Made by a program: the position numbers and the translations under genes
The notes under the pieces: generated by a model
What the model was told of the DNA's origin: nothing
Seen by the model: the letters and a program-made list of their open reading frames with translations, nothing else
The model's database searches: none
Shown: in pieces, positions 46,664 to 56,339 of the stretch
How positions within the stretch are numbered: position 1 is the first letter of the stretch
Layout: every line of letters starts with the position of its first letter
NCBI GenBank assembly: GCA_018240745.1
Contig: JAFEFF010000170.1
Location: 1-64,000 of the forward strand
Direction of reading: 5' to 3'
From: Pseudomonadota bacterium
Lineage (GTDB): Bacteria > Pseudomonadota > Alphaproteobacteria > Reyranellales > Reyranellaceae
DNA: 64,000 nt

Positions 46664-49522
46664 TCAGCCGAACCGCCGGATCGAATAGGGTTCGACCGGC
46701 AGGCTGGTCTGCTTGCCAGCGATCAGCTCGGCGGTGAGCCGCGACAGCACCGGGGCGAGCGTGTAGCCGTTCGAGCTGACACAGTTGTAGAAGCCCGTCA
46801 GGCCCGGCACCTCGCCCAGGATCGGCGCACGGTCGATGTTCACGTTCATGCCCGCCCAGATGCGGATGGCGTGCAGGTCCCTGAGCATCGGCACCGCGCG
46901 CGAGGCGATCCACAGATTGCCCTCGACGCTGGCCCGCAGCGCCTGCGACAGCTTCCGCTGCTCGTCGAGGCCCGCCGTCCAGCCGCCGCCGATCATGAAG
47001 GCGCCGGAGCTCATCTGCTTCAAGGTCAGGTGCCGGCCGGCATAGGCCACCAGCCGGGCGAGCGTGGGCGCGGTCGGCTCGGTCACGATCATCTGCAGTG
47101 GCGCGCCGCGCACCGGGATGATGACGCCCGCCAGCGCCGCGACCTGCGCCGCCCACGGGCCGGCCGCGTTGACGATGCGCCGGCAGCGGATCTCGCCGCG
47201 GCTGGTGCTCACCTTCCAGTCGCGGCCTTCGCGCTCGATCGCCGTCACATCGGTGCCGCGCCGGAAGCGGGCCCCGAGCTTCTTTGCCCGAGCGATCACG
47301 GCGTAGGTGCCGCGCAGGGGATTGATCTTGCCCTCGCCCGGGCACCATTCGGCGGCGATCGCCGCTTCGCCGATGCAGGGCTCCATGCGGCGCAACTCGT
47401 CGGCGCCGATCAGCTCGGCGTCGATGCCGCGGCTCTTTTCGAGCGCGATCTTGCCCTTGAGGAACTCGATGTCACGCTCGCTCTCGCCCAGCATCAGGCC
47501 GCCGGTGACCTTGATCTCGAGATCCTCCCCGCTGTCGCGCTGGATCTCCTGCCACAGCTTCACCGAGGCCGGGCCCAGAGGCAGGGTATCGGCCGCGCGG
47601 TTGCCCGCCGGCGGCGCGCCGGCAACGAAGTCGAACGACAGGAGCTGGACATGCAGGCTGCCGGCGTTGGCGCCGGACGCCTGCAGGTTCATGTCGTCAC
47701 GCTCGACCACCAGCGTGTCGATGCCCTCGTGCGCCAGCCAGTAGGCGGCACACGAGCCGGCGACGCCGCCGCCGATCACCAGCGTGTCGACCGTCTCGCG
47801 CGGCAGGAGCTCGGTCTCGCGCGGCCGCGCCATGTCGGGCGGCACGAAGTCGGTATGGCCGAGCCATTCCGGCTGCTCGACGGTGAGGGCACGAATCGGC
47901 ACCGGCTTGGCCGGCGGTCGCGGCGCAAAGAAATCGAACTCGCCCGGCTCGCCCGAGCACATGCGCGCCAGCACCGGCGCACAGTAGCGGCCCTGGCAGC
48001 GGCCCATGCCGGCCCGCGTCATCCGCTTCAGCTCGGCCAGCGTGTTGTGACCGCTCCGGACCAGAGCCCGCAGCTCGTTGGTCTGCACCTCTTCGCAGCG
48101 GCACACGACCGAGTAGGCGTCGAGCGCGCCGGCCTGCAGGGGCGCGCCCTCGAACAGCCGCCACAGGGCCTGCTGGAATCGTTCGGCCCGCGTCAGGCGC
48201 CGCCGGGCGCGGCGCGCAGACGACGCCGTGAGCCCGAGGTCGCCGGCGGCCGCGGCTGCCGCGATCGAGCCCGCGGCCATCGCCACCTGCGCGCCGCCGA
48301 AGCGCGCACCGTCGCCGATCGCGAAGACTTCCGGCAGGCTGGTGCGGCCGTCGGCGTCGGTCACCGTCTCCATCGAGCCGTTGCCGCGGGCAACGAAGCG
48401 ATGGGCGCAGCCCAACGAGCGCGCGAGCTCGCTCGAGGAGGTGAAGCCGTAGCCCAACGCCACGATGTCGGCATCGATGGCGAGATCGGCCGCCTCGACC
48501 CGCCGCACGCGGTCGTCGCCCAGCAGGCGCGTCACGCGCCGCCGCCAATGCAGGACGGGCTTCAGCCGCGACGCCAGGGCGACGCCCTCGGCCAGCAGCG
48601 CGGGATCGTTCCACGCCGCCTGCATCAGCTCGGGCAGGTCGGCCAGGGTCGGACGGGACGCCGATTCCAGCACCGCCACGACATTGGCGCCGCCGTCGAT
48701 CAGCTCAGCCGCGGTCTGCAGGCAGAGCGGCCCGTTGCCGGCGATCACGATGCGCTCGCCCGGCGCGACGCGATAGGACCGTGCGAGCGTCTGCAGCGCG
48801 CCGACGGTCATGACACCGGGCAGGGTCCAGCCGGGCACCGGCAGCGACTGCTCGAAAGCGCCGGTCGCCAGGATCAGGCGCCTGGGACGGAACAGGGTCG
48901 AGCGGCCCGCGACGATCGCCGCCACCTCGGTCGGCGAGAAAGCCGCCCACACCGTGGTTTCGTTCAGGATCCGCACGCCCGCGCGCAACGCCTCCTCGTG
49001 CAGCGCGAGGCCGGAGCGGAACTGACGGTCGAGCTTGCGGCGCTCGATCACCTGCGACGGCGCAAGCGGCTTGAAGTACTGCCCGCCGGCATGCAGCCGC
49101 TCGTCGGCGACGATCACGTCGGCCCCGGCACGCGCGAGGTCGCGTGCCGCCGTCAGCCCGGCCGGGCCCGCGCCCACCACCAGCACGTCGCACGGAACCT
49201 CGTCGGCCGGCGCCGTCTCGCCGCCCCCGCCTCGGCGGTTTGCGCCGGGCTCGGACAGCACCTCCATGCCGGCGGCGACCCTGGTCAGGCAGGCGCGCTG
49301 GTTCGCACGGCCGTCGACCGTGACCAGACAATCGAAGCAGGCGCCCATGCCGCAGAACGGTCCGCGTGGCGCGCCCGAGCGGGCCTGGCGCACGGTGACG
49401 ATGTCGGCGGCGGCCAACGCGGCGAAGAGGGTCTCGCCGGCCAGCGCCTCGATCTCGGTTCCGTCGAAACGGAAGCGAACCGGCGCGCCGGCCGGCCGCA
49501 TGTCCGGGTGCTTCAGACGCAT
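46664..49522 (-). CDS. Three-domain fusion: ferredoxin, HcnB-like and HcnC-like FAD oxidoreductases
   Basis: A 952-residue protein fusing three usually separate subunits. Residues about 10-95 are a [2Fe-2S] ferredoxin (Cys57, 62, 65, 78). About 110-450 are an HcnB-like FAD enzyme (GAGPAG at 117-122). Then comes a BFD-type [2Fe-2S] centre (CRC near 473, CQGRYC near 509). The C-terminal part from about 580 is a DadA/HcnC-like amine oxidase (GGGVAG near 587). Such subunits make D-hydroxyproline dehydrogenase, opine oxidase or HCN synthase. Beside a divergent DapA-family gene, D-hydroxyproline-type oxidation is the best inference. Confidence 0.86.
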   Translation of the reverse strand: MRLKHPDMRPAGAPVRFRFDGTEIEALAGETLFAALAAADIVTVRQARSGAPRGPFCGMGACFDCLVTVDGRANQRACLTRVAAGMEVLSEPGANRRGGGGETAPADEVPCDVLVVGAGPAGLTAARDLARAGADVIVADERLHAGGQYFKPLAPSQVIERRKLDRQFRSGLALHEEALRAGVRILNETTVWAAFSPTEVAAIVAGRSTLFRPRRLILATGAFEQSLPVPGWTLPGVMTVGALQTLARSYRVAPGERIVIAGNGPLCLQTAAELIDGGANVVAVLESASRPTLADLPELMQAAWNDPALLAEGVALASRLKPVLHWRRRVTRLLGDDRVRRVEAADLAIDADIVALGYGFTSSSELARSLGCAHRFVARGNGSMETVTDADGRTSLPEVFAIGDGARFGGAQVAMAAGSIAAAAAAGDLGLTASSARRARRRLTRAERFQQALWRLFEGAPLQAGALDAYSVVCRCEEVQTNELRALVRSGHNTLAELKRMTRAGMGRCQGRYCAPVLARMCSGEPGEFDFFAPRPPAKPVPIRALTVEQPEWLGHTDFVPPDMARPRETELLPRETVDTLVIGGGVAGSCAAYWLAHEGIDTLVVERDDMNLQASGANAGSLHVQLLSFDFVAGAPPAGNRAADTLPLGPASVKLWQEIQRDSGEDLEIKVTGGLMLGESERDIEFLKGKIALEKSRGIDAELIGADELRRMEPCIGEAAIAAEWCPGEGKINPLRGTYAVIARAKKLGARFRRGTDVTAIEREGRDWKVSTSRGEIRCRRIVNAAGPWAAQVAALAGVIIPVRGAPLQMIVTEPTAPTLARLVAYAGRHLTLKQMSSGAFMIGGGWTAGLDEQRKLSQALRASVEGNLWIASRAVPMLRDLHAIRIWAGMNVNIDRAPILGEVPGLTGFYNCVSSNGYTLAPVLSRLTAELIAGKQTSLPVEPYSIRRFG

Positions 49523-49558
49523 GGCGGATGGTTTACAATGGCGCGCCGGAGGAGCGAC

Positions 49559-50467
49559 ATGAAGAAATTTCGCGGCACCTACACCGTCCTGATCACGCCT
49601 TTCACGGCCGACGGGAAGAAGGTCGACGAGGCGGCGCTGAAGCGCCTGGTCGACTTCCAGATCGAGCAAGGCATCCACGGCCTGATCCCGCTCGGCAGCA
49701 CCGGCGAGTTCCTGAGCGTGACGCCGGACGAGCGCCGGCAGATCGTCGACATCGTCGTCAAGCAGGCGGCCGGCCGCGTCCCGGTGCTGATCGGCACCGG
49801 CGCGGAATGGACCGACGAGGTGGTGCGGACCAGCCGCGAGGCCGAATCGATGGGCGCCGACGGGGTGATGATCATCCCGCCATTCTACAGCGTGCCGACC
49901 GACGACGAGCTTTATGCGCACTACAAGAAGGTGTCGGACGCGATCGGCATCCCGATCATGGTCTACAACAACCCGGCGACCGCCAACGTCGACATGCAGC
50001 CGGAGCTGATCGCGCGGCTGGCGCAGATTCCCAACTGCCGGTACGTCAAGGAGTCGACGCTCGACCCGACGCGCGTGCGTGACATCATCCGGCTTGCCGG
50101 CGACAGGATGACGGTGTTCGCGGGCGTGCTGGGCTACGAATCGTTCTGGCTCGGCGCCGAGGGCTGGGTCGCGGTGTGCTCGAACGTCATCCCGCGCTGG
50201 TCGGCCGAGCTGTTCGAGCTGGTCGCCGACAAGCGCGACATGGATGCAGCACTAGCCCTCTACAGGAAGATGACGCCGCTGCTGTGGTGGGTCGGCGGCC
50301 CGCGCTACGTCTCGGGCACCAAGGCCGCGTTCGAGCTGATGGGCATGGACATGGGCCCGCCGCGCGCCCCGCGCCTGCCGCTGCCGGAGGCCCAGCGCCC
50401 GGCCCTGCGCGAAGTCCTGAAGCAGATGGGCGTGCTGGCGGAGGAAAAGGCGCGGGCGCGCGCCTGA
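49559..50467 (+). CDS. DapA/NAL-family aldolase or dehydratase-deaminase
   Basis: A 302-residue TIM-barrel Schiff-base enzyme. The lysine is in RYVKES (Lys164) with Tyr136 in MVYNNP, and GSTGE (about 46-50) binds the keto acid. GGAGGAGC precedes ATG 49559. It diverges from the fusion oxidase across 36 bp. In hydroxyproline catabolism a DapA-family enzyme deaminates pyrroline-4-hydroxy-2-carboxylate, which fits that neighbour, but a 2-keto-3-deoxy sugar acid lyase is also possible. Confidence 0.85.
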   Translation: MKKFRGTYTVLITPFTADGKKVDEAALKRLVDFQIEQGIHGLIPLGSTGEFLSVTPDERRQIVDIVVKQAAGRVPVLIGTGAEWTDEVVRTSREAESMGADGVMIIPPFYSVPTDDELYAHYKKVSDAIGIPIMVYNNPATANVDMQPELIARLAQIPNCRYVKESTLDPTRVRDIIRLAGDRMTVFAGVLGYESFWLGAEGWVAVCSNVIPRWSAELFELVADKRDMDAALALYRKMTPLLWWVGGPRYVSGTKAAFELMGMDMGPPRAPRLPLPEAQRPALREVLKQMGVLAEEKARARA

Positions 50468-51175
50468 TCAGTGATCGTCGCGCGCGAGCTGGCGGTCGGC
50501 GGTCGCGCCGTATGCCTTGCCGTAATAGGCCTCGATGCGACGCTGGACGAAGTCCCAGCAGGTGGTCATCACCAGGTAGATGATGGCCACGACCATGAAG
50601 ACCTCGAGGACCTGGAACTTCTGCTGCATCAGGATCTGGCCGCGCCGCAGCACCTCTTCCATCGAGATCACCGAGGCGATCGAGGTCGTCTTCAAGAGGC
50701 CGTTCACCGAGTTGCCGAGCGGCGGAATGATGACCCGCAGCGCCTGCGGCAGCACGACCAGGCGGAAGATCTGGAACGGCTTCAGGCCCAGCGCGCGGGC
50801 CGCCTCGCTCTGGCCCCTGGCGACCGACAGGAGGCCGCCGCGCAGGATCTCCGACAGGTATGCCGCCTCATTGAGCGCCAATCCGATGATCGCCGACTGG
50901 ACCACGTTGAACCGCACCAGGCCGAGCTGCGGCAGGCCGGTGTAGATGATGATCAGCTGCACCAGCAGCGGCGTGCCGCGAAAGATCCAGATATAGACCT
51001 GCGCCGCGCCCGACAGGGCCTTGTGCCGGCTCAGCCGCATGACGGCCAGCAAGAGGCCGATCAGGCCGCCCAGCACAAGGGTGCTGATCGTCAGCCCGAT
51101 CGTCCACAGGGCGCCTTCGAGGAGATAGAGATTGGTGAAATAGCTCCAGAAGCCTTCCCAATTCCAGACTTTCAT
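50468..51175 (-). CDS. Polar amino-acid ABC permease
   Basis: A 235-residue HisM/GlnP-type permease with three to five membrane helices and the polar amino-acid permease segments GLTISTLVLGGLIGLLLAVMRLS, FRGTPLLVQL and EAARALGLKPFQIFRLVVLPQALR. It is transcribed with the downstream-coded binding protein (51291-52142), separated by a repeat. No cognate ATPase lies next to them, so it must be supplied elsewhere. Confidence 0.88.
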   Translation of the reverse strand: MKVWNWEGFWSYFTNLYLLEGALWTIGLTISTLVLGGLIGLLLAVMRLSRHKALSGAAQVYIWIFRGTPLLVQLIIIYTGLPQLGLVRFNVVQSAIIGLALNEAAYLSEILRGGLLSVARGQSEAARALGLKPFQIFRLVVLPQALRVIIPPLGNSVNGLLKTTSIASVISMEEVLRRGQILMQQKFQVLEVFMVVAIIYLVMTTCWDFVQRRIEAYYGKAYGATADRQLARDDH

Positions 51176-51184
51176 GGCTCCCCC

Positions 51185-51289
51185 GTCGCCCCGAGCGGAG
51201 CGAAGCGAAGTCGAGGGGCCTCTCTTGTCGACGCCCGCTCAAAAAAGGTCCCTCCACTCCGCCCTTCGGGCTTCGGTCGGGACGACGGA
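51185..51289. repeat. Interspersed repeat (GTCACCCCG...GGGATGAC family), copy 2
   Basis: GTCGCCCCGAGCGGAGCGAAG...GTCGAGGGGCC at the left and GGTCCCTCCACT...CTTCGGTCGGGACGAC at the right can pair. The copy lies between the amino-acid permease and binding-protein genes, the same arrangement as copy 1 in the Dpp operon. A short stretch of A bases sits in its middle. Confidence 0.7.
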
Positions 51290-51290
51290 G

Positions 51291-52142
51291 TCAGCCCGGC
51301 CCGGGGCCGCTGATGGCGAAGGTCGGCGAGTCGATCTTCAGCACGCCGTACTGGTCGAGCAGCTTGTCGTAATAGCCATCCTTCTTGAGATCGTTCAGCG
51401 CGCCGACCACCGCTTGCGCCAATGTCTTGTTGGCGAAGGCGAAGCAGGCGGTCTGCGGGAACACGCCCGAGATCGCGCGGGTGAAGTCGCCGTGCTGCTG
51501 CTGGTACATCGCCGTGGCGTCGATGCAGGTCGCGGCGTCGGACTGGCCGGCGCGCAGCGCCTGGAAGGCCTCGCCGAAATTGTTGAAGGTCATCACCGTG
51601 ACGGGCTTCAGGCCTTTCTTGGCGATCATGTCGGCGACTTCGCGGGTGCGCTTCTCCTCGATGCCGCCCAGCTCGACCGAGATGCGCTTGCCGGCGAGAT
51701 CGTCGACCGTCTTCAGGCCCAGCGGATTGCCCTTGGCGGCGAGGAAGCTGATCGCCGCCTGCTCGTAGGGCACCATGTACATGAGCTTGGACCGCTCCTC
51801 GGTGAAGAAGATGCCGGTGTTGATCATGTCCCAGCGCCTGGCGGCAAGGCCGGGGATCATCGTCGCGAACTCGGTGCGAATGTATTCCGGCGTCAGCCCC
51901 AGCTTTTTGGCACAGGCGTTGGCGAGCTCGACCCGCATGCCCTGCAGCTCGCCCTTGTCGTTGACGTATTGCAGCGGCGGCAGGGTCGGGTTGATCGACA
52001 TCACGAGCGCGCCGGCCTTGATGATGTCGGGCGGCGCGATCTTGGGTTGGGCACGCACGCCTTTCGACGCCATGGTCGGCACGAGCGCGAGTGCAGCGCC
52101 TGCCCTGAACAGGCCGCGGCGGCGGATCATCGGCTGCTTCAT
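51291..52142 (-). CDS. Polar amino-acid substrate-binding protein (SBP family 3)
   Basis: A 283-residue periplasmic receptor with a Tat-type signal (MIRRRGLFRAGAALALVP) and the family segments LPPLQYVNDKGELQGMRVELANACAKKLGL and GKRISVELGG. ATG 52142 has AAGGGGGAC upstream. It ends at a repeat and is followed by the amino-acid permease. The amino-acid specificity is not readable from the sequence. Confidence 0.85.
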   Translation of the reverse strand: MKQPMIRRRGLFRAGAALALVPTMASKGVRAQPKIAPPDIIKAGALVMSINPTLPPLQYVNDKGELQGMRVELANACAKKLGLTPEYIRTEFATMIPGLAARRWDMINTGIFFTEERSKLMYMVPYEQAAISFLAAKGNPLGLKTVDDLAGKRISVELGGIEEKRTREVADMIAKKGLKPVTVMTFNNFGEAFQALRAGQSDAATCIDATAMYQQQHGDFTRAISGVFPQTACFAFANKTLAQAVVGALNDLKKDGYYDKLLDQYGVLKIDSPTFAISGPGPG

Positions 52143-52303
52143 CTCTGTCCCCCTTGTGATCCCGATTTGTGGCGCCAAGTGACCTGCAAGTTTGACGCCG
52201 TTCGCGGCCAGCGTCAGCCGGGAAGCACGTGACCGTGGCGCGAATTCGACGGATCGCGGCCGTCCGTTCGTACTGCGCCCGGATTTCGGTGAAGCGACCG
52301 CCG

Positions 52304-53467
52304 CTACCGGAAACGCGGCATCACCTTGGTCCAGAACGCCTCGATCGACTTCATCAGCACGGGATGCGGCACCAGGCTGTTGTAAGTATAGCAGAACACC
52401 CAATCGACCGGCTGGCGCTTTTGCTGGGTCTCCATCGCGCGCAGCACCGTGTCGACCGTGCCGACATAGGCATAGCCCAGGGCGATCACCTCTTCCGGCG
52501 TCGGGAACTTGCCGGTCTTGGGGTCCTGCATGCCGCGGCGGAAGCCGAAGGGCTCGAACCAGGCGCGGCCGGAGAACTGGCCGGAATCGCGCCACAGCGC
52601 CATCGCCTGCTCGTCCGTATCGGCGATGACGACATCGCGCAGCACGCCGACGCCCTGTCCCCTGGGCCGGCCCGAGACCTCCGCATAGACGCTGTAGAGC
52701 TTCTCCTCGTAGACCGGGAGCATCGGCGGCAGGATCGGCGTGATCCCTTCCTTCGCGCAGAAGCGGACCGTGTTCTCGGAGCTGGCAAACGGCTGGAACA
52801 GCGGCGGATGCGGTTTCTGCAAGGGCTTCGGCACGACGCCGACCGATTGCAGGATGCCGTTCTCGACGCCCTTCCCCCACTTCGCCGTCGTGTCGAGCGT
52901 CCACGGCGTCGGACCGGCCGGCACCTTCCAGAACTTGCCGTCGAAGGTCAGCATCTCCTCGGTCCAGCACTTCTTGACGATGCGGAAGTTCTCCTCGAAG
53001 GCGAGGCGATTGGCATTGTCGATCTCGTCGTGCTGGTTGGGCAGCGCGCCGTGGATGCCGTGCGTCTGCTGCGCCATCACGTCGACCCAGCGGCGCTGGT
53101 AACCGCGGGCGAAGCCGGCATTGGCGCGGCCGCCGGTCATGTGGTCGAGCATGGCGATGTCTTCGGCGACGCGGATCGGGTTCGACGCCGGCAGCACGAT
53201 GCCGAGCTGGCCGACGCGGATCCGCTTGGTCTGCATCGCGAAGTAGAGATCGAGCAGCACCGGGTTGTTCGAAAGCTCGAAGCCCTCGATGTGGAAGTGA
53301 TGCTCGGTGAACGAGACCGAGTCGTAGCCCAGCGCGTCGCCGAGCTTTATCTGCTCGGTGAGCTCGCCCAGCATGCGCTGGTAGAAGTCCGGATTCATGC
53401 CCGCCATGCCCTGCTCGATCTCGGCCCGGCTGGCGATGGTCGGCAGGTAGAACAGCGACGCTTTCAT
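52304..53467 (-). CDS. LLM-class flavin-dependent oxidoreductase
   Basis: A 387-residue bacterial-luciferase-fold enzyme. It shows the LuxA-like opening, GYDSVSFTEHHFHIEGFELSNNP, LGIVLPASNPIRVAEDIAMLDHMTGGRANAGFARGYQ and WVFCYTYNSLVPH. It has CCGGAGGAAACA before ATG 53467. It uses reduced FMN and oxygen. The reductase is not adjacent. Its substrate is unknown. Confidence 0.87.
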   Translation of the reverse strand: MKASLFYLPTIASRAEIEQGMAGMNPDFYQRMLGELTEQIKLGDALGYDSVSFTEHHFHIEGFELSNNPVLLDLYFAMQTKRIRVGQLGIVLPASNPIRVAEDIAMLDHMTGGRANAGFARGYQRRWVDVMAQQTHGIHGALPNQHDEIDNANRLAFEENFRIVKKCWTEEMLTFDGKFWKVPAGPTPWTLDTTAKWGKGVENGILQSVGVVPKPLQKPHPPLFQPFASSENTVRFCAKEGITPILPPMLPVYEEKLYSVYAEVSGRPRGQGVGVLRDVVIADTDEQAMALWRDSGQFSGRAWFEPFGFRRGMQDPKTGKFPTPEEVIALGYAYVGTVDTVLRAMETQQKRQPVDWVFCYTYNSLVPHPVLMKSIEAFWTKVMPRFR

Positions 53468-53484
53468 TGTTTCCTCCGGAAGCT

Positions 53485-53614
53485 TTCCTCCCCATTCATA
53501 TGGGGAGGTGGCGCGCTCACAGCGCGACGGAGGGGTCATGAGCCGCAGTCTGAGGCTGCTGACCCCTCCGTCAGCGTATGACGCTGACACCTCCCCATCT
53601 GAATGGGGAGGAAA
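53485..53614. repeat. Interspersed inverted repeat (CTCCCC family), best copy
   Basis: Outer arms TTCCTCCCCATTCA and TGAATGGGGAGGAA are exact 14-bp complements. The inside repeats the GGAGGGGTCATGAGC...CTGACCCCTCC element. It begins about 17 bp upstream of the LLM gene start on its side and ends two bases from the amidase stop at 53616. Confidence 0.75.
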
Positions 53615-53615
53615 A

Positions 53616-55070
53616 TCAGGCCGATGGTGGCACGGTCCCCGGCCTGGGGTCGATGGGCAGGAGCTTGTCGAGGCCGAGCAGCTTTTCGAACAGCGATGCG
53701 GCCTGCAGGAGCGCCGCCTCGCCGCGCGGCTTGCCGACGAGCTGCAGGCCCGTCGGGCGGCCCCATTGGTCGAAGCCGCAGGGTACGGCGATCGCCGGGC
53801 TGCCGGTGACGGTGATGCCCGAGTTGAGCGTCGAGCCCGACATGTAGTTGGCGAGCTTCTTGCCGTTGATGGTCGCGGGCGCGCGCAGGTTGACGTCGAA
53901 TGCCGCGGTCGGCGCGCTCGGCGTCACCAGCAGGTCGTACGTCCGGAAGAACTCGACCATGCGGCGAAACAATGCCGCGCGCTCGCGCTCGGCCCAGGCG
54001 AGCTGGCTGGTGGTCTGCTTCAGCCCGAGCTCGGTGTTCCAGATGATGTCGGGCTTGAGCTTGTCGCGCTGGTCCTTGAGCTGCAGCTCGCGATCGACCA
54101 CGAACTGCTGGCTGCGCAGCGCCATGAAGACCTCGTCGACCGGACCGAAGTCGGGCGAGACTTCCTCGACGATGCAGCCCAGCTCCTCGAAACGGCGCGC
54201 CGCCCGGGTGCAGATCTCGCGGATGTCGGCATCGAGCTCGAAGCGGCCGCCGAAGTCGGCCGTCCAGGCGACGCGCTTGGGCGCAATCGGGCTGGCGACC
54301 GCCGCGCTGAACGAGACGGCCGGCGCGTCGAAGGTCATCGGATCGTGCGGGCAGAAGCCCGCCATGGTGTCGAGGAACAGCGCGAGGTCCGGCACGTTGC
54401 GCGCCATCGGCCCCTGCACGGATTGCGGCGACCAGAGATTGTTCGAGGTGCCGCGCGTCACGCGACCGGGCGACGGGCGGATGCCGACGGTCGAGCAGTA
54501 GGTGCCCGGCCGGCGCAGCGAGCCGCCATGGTCCGAGCCGTGCGCCAGCCAGACCTCGCCGGTCGCCACCGACACCGAGCCGCCGCCGGTCGAGCCGCCG
54601 CAGGTCAGCGAGGTGTTCCAGGGATTGCGCGTGCGGCCGAACACCTCGTTGAAGGTGCTGCCGCCGGCGCCGAACTCGGGCGTGTTCGACTTGCCCATGA
54701 CGATGCCGCCCTTGCGCTCGATGCGCTCGACCAGCGGATGCGACTGGGTGGGTACGTGATTGGCGAAGATCGGCGAGCCGTAGGTCGTGCGCACGCCGGC
54801 GACGTCGGTCAGGTCCTTGATCGACACCGGCAGGCCGGCGAGCCAACCGGCCTCGCCGGAGGCTTCGCAGGCGGCACCGCCGGCCATGATCTTCTTCGCG
54901 TGGTCGCGGGCGCGATCGAGGCAGAGGGTGGGCATGGCATTCACCGCCGGCTCGACTTCCGCCATGCGCTGCGCCGAGGCCTCGACCAGATCGAGCGGGC
55001 TGATCTCCTTCGTCTTCAGCCGCGCCACCGCCTCGACCGCGGTCATCTTCCAAAGCTCGTCACGCGACAT
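53616..55070 (-). CDS. Amidase (amidase signature family)
   Basis: A 484-residue amidase-signature enzyme converting amides to acids. The catalytic lysine is in VSIKDLTD, the cis-serine in GGSTGGGSVSVATG (a threonine replaces the usual second serine) and the nucleophile region is GSDHGGSLRRP. ATG 55070 overlaps the nitrile hydratase beta gene by 11 bp. It supplies the second step after nitrile hydratase. The precise amide is unknown. Confidence 0.9.
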   Translation of the reverse strand: MSRDELWKMTAVEAVARLKTKEISPLDLVEASAQRMAEVEPAVNAMPTLCLDRARDHAKKIMAGGAACEASGEAGWLAGLPVSIKDLTDVAGVRTTYGSPIFANHVPTQSHPLVERIERKGGIVMGKSNTPEFGAGGSTFNEVFGRTRNPWNTSLTCGGSTGGGSVSVATGEVWLAHGSDHGGSLRRPGTYCSTVGIRPSPGRVTRGTSNNLWSPQSVQGPMARNVPDLALFLDTMAGFCPHDPMTFDAPAVSFSAAVASPIAPKRVAWTADFGGRFELDADIREICTRAARRFEELGCIVEEVSPDFGPVDEVFMALRSQQFVVDRELQLKDQRDKLKPDIIWNTELGLKQTTSQLAWAERERAALFRRMVEFFRTYDLLVTPSAPTAAFDVNLRAPATINGKKLANYMSGSTLNSGITVTGSPAIAVPCGFDQWGRPTGLQLVGKPRGEAALLQAASLFEKLLGLDKLLPIDPRPGTVPPSA

Positions 55071-55719
55071 CGAGATAGCCCTCCCACAGGTCGAGATGGA
55101 CCGAATCGCCGGGGTTGGCCGACTCGCCCCACAGCTCGCGCGCCGAGAAGCGCACGGTGTACAGATACTGCGGGTTCTCGCCCTCGAACCTGGCATTGGA
55201 ATCGGGAAAGACATGCGCGCCGTGATCGCGCTCGACCGTGCCGCGCCGGCCGCGCACGTAGCGCGGCAGCCGCGTGTGGCTGGTCGGATTGATGTCGCGC
55301 GCTCGCACCGCCTGGCCGGCCGCAAAGCGGGGCTTGGCCGCCGTATCGCGATGCGTCGGGCTGCCCTTCAGGATCGCCGGCATCACCATGGCCGCTGTCA
55401 GCGGCGGCGTCGCCACCGGCGCCGACGGATCGCGCTGCCCCGTCTCGAGCTCGCGCTCCGTGATGAGGCCGGCGCCGAGCGCCAGCTTGATCGCCGAGGC
55501 GAGCCACTTCTCGTAGTAGCTCATGCGCAGGTAGTCGGCCGGCGGCAGCGTCTCGATGCTGTGGCGGCCGGCATCGATGTTCCATTTGCGCCACGCGCCG
55601 AGCGCGCGACGGATCGCCAGCACGCGGCCTTCCCACGGCGCATGGAACACGGGCTCGTTGGCCTCGGGCTCGACCGGGCCGAAGCCGTGCATGCCGCCCA
55701 TGTCGTGGACGCCGTTCAT
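55060..55719 (-). CDS. nthB: Nitrile hydratase, beta subunit
   Basis: A 219-residue subunit with the beta-type opening [16 protein letters not shown], a helical N-domain (about 40-100), and the C-terminal SH3-like barrel [16 protein letters not shown]...GYLDVA. It forms the alpha-beta dimer that hydrates nitriles. It begins as an ATGA overlap with the alpha gene and overlaps the amidase gene. Confidence 0.93.
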   Translation of the reverse strand: MNGVHDMGGMHGFGPVEPEANEPVFHAPWEGRVLAIRRALGAWRKWNIDAGRHSIETLPPADYLRMSYYEKWLASAIKLALGAGLITERELETGQRDPSAPVATPPLTAAMVMPAILKGSPTHRDTAAKPRFAAGQAVRARDINPTSHTRLPRYVRGRRGTVERDHGAHVFPDSNARFEGENPQYLYTVRFSARELWGESANPGDSVHLDLWEGYLDVA

Positions 55720-56330
55720 GGCGCCGCGACCCTGGCGGTGCCGATCATGGTGTCGCGCGTCACCAGGGCCTCCAGCGCCTCGACGCTCAGGCCTTCGGTG
55801 CCGGGCGGCCGCTCGGGCAGCACGAGGTAGCGAATCTCGGCGGTCGAATCCCATACGCGCACGGCGACGTCGTCGGGCAGGGTGAGGCCGAAGTCCTGCA
55901 GCACGCCGCGCGGATCGATCACCGCGCGCGAGCGATAGGCCGAGGACTTGTACCAGACCGGCGGCAGGCCCAGCACCGGCCACGGGTAACAGGAGCAGAG
56001 CGTGCAGACGACGAGGTTGTGGACGGCCGGCGTGTTCTCGACGACGACCATGTGCTCGCCTTGCGCACCCGAGTAGCCGAGTTCGGCGATCGCCGTGGTG
56101 GCGTCCTCCATCAGCCGCGCCTTGTAGGCGGGATCGGTCCACGCCTTGACGACGACCCGGGCGCCGTTGCGCGGGCCGATCTTGTTCTCGTAGGCGTCGA
56201 TCATCGCGTCGAGCGCGGCGGGATCGACCAGGCCCTTCGCCACCAGCAGCGTTTCGAGGGCCTTCACCCGCAACACCATCTCGGAGAGATGGTTGTCGTG
56301 GCCATGGTCATGATCGGGGTCGGTAGCCAT
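55716..56330 (-). CDS. nthA: Nitrile hydratase, alpha subunit, Co-type
   Basis: A 204-residue catalytic subunit. The metal-binding motif is [18 protein letters not shown] (Cys109, Thr110, Leu111, Cys112, Ser113, Cys114). Threonine at the second position is the cobalt-type marker, as against serine for iron enzymes. The His-rich N-terminus (HDHGHDNH) may assist metal delivery. It starts nine bases after the MFS gene stop. Confidence 0.95.
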   Translation of the reverse strand: MATDPDHDHGHDNHLSEMVLRVKALETLLVAKGLVDPAALDAMIDAYENKIGPRNGARVVVKAWTDPAYKARLMEDATTAIAELGYSGAQGEHMVVVENTPAVHNLVVCTLCSCYPWPVLGLPPVWYKSSAYRSRAVIDPRGVLQDFGLTLPDDVAVRVWDSTAEIRYLVLPERPPGTEGLSVEALEALVTRDTMIGTARVAAP

Positions 56331-56339
56331 CAGGTGATC

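Noticed and set aside
46664..49522. Calling the fusion an HCN synthase (HcnABC)
   Set aside because: All three Hcn-type modules are present, but the DapA neighbour fits amino-acid catabolism better, and HcnA/B/C homologues also serve D-hydroxyproline and opine oxidases.
46454..50467. Plus-strand frame of 1337 codons opposite the fusion oxidase
   Set aside because: It is a shadow of the fusion protein. Only the last part, in the DapA gene frame, is real, and that is annotated separately.
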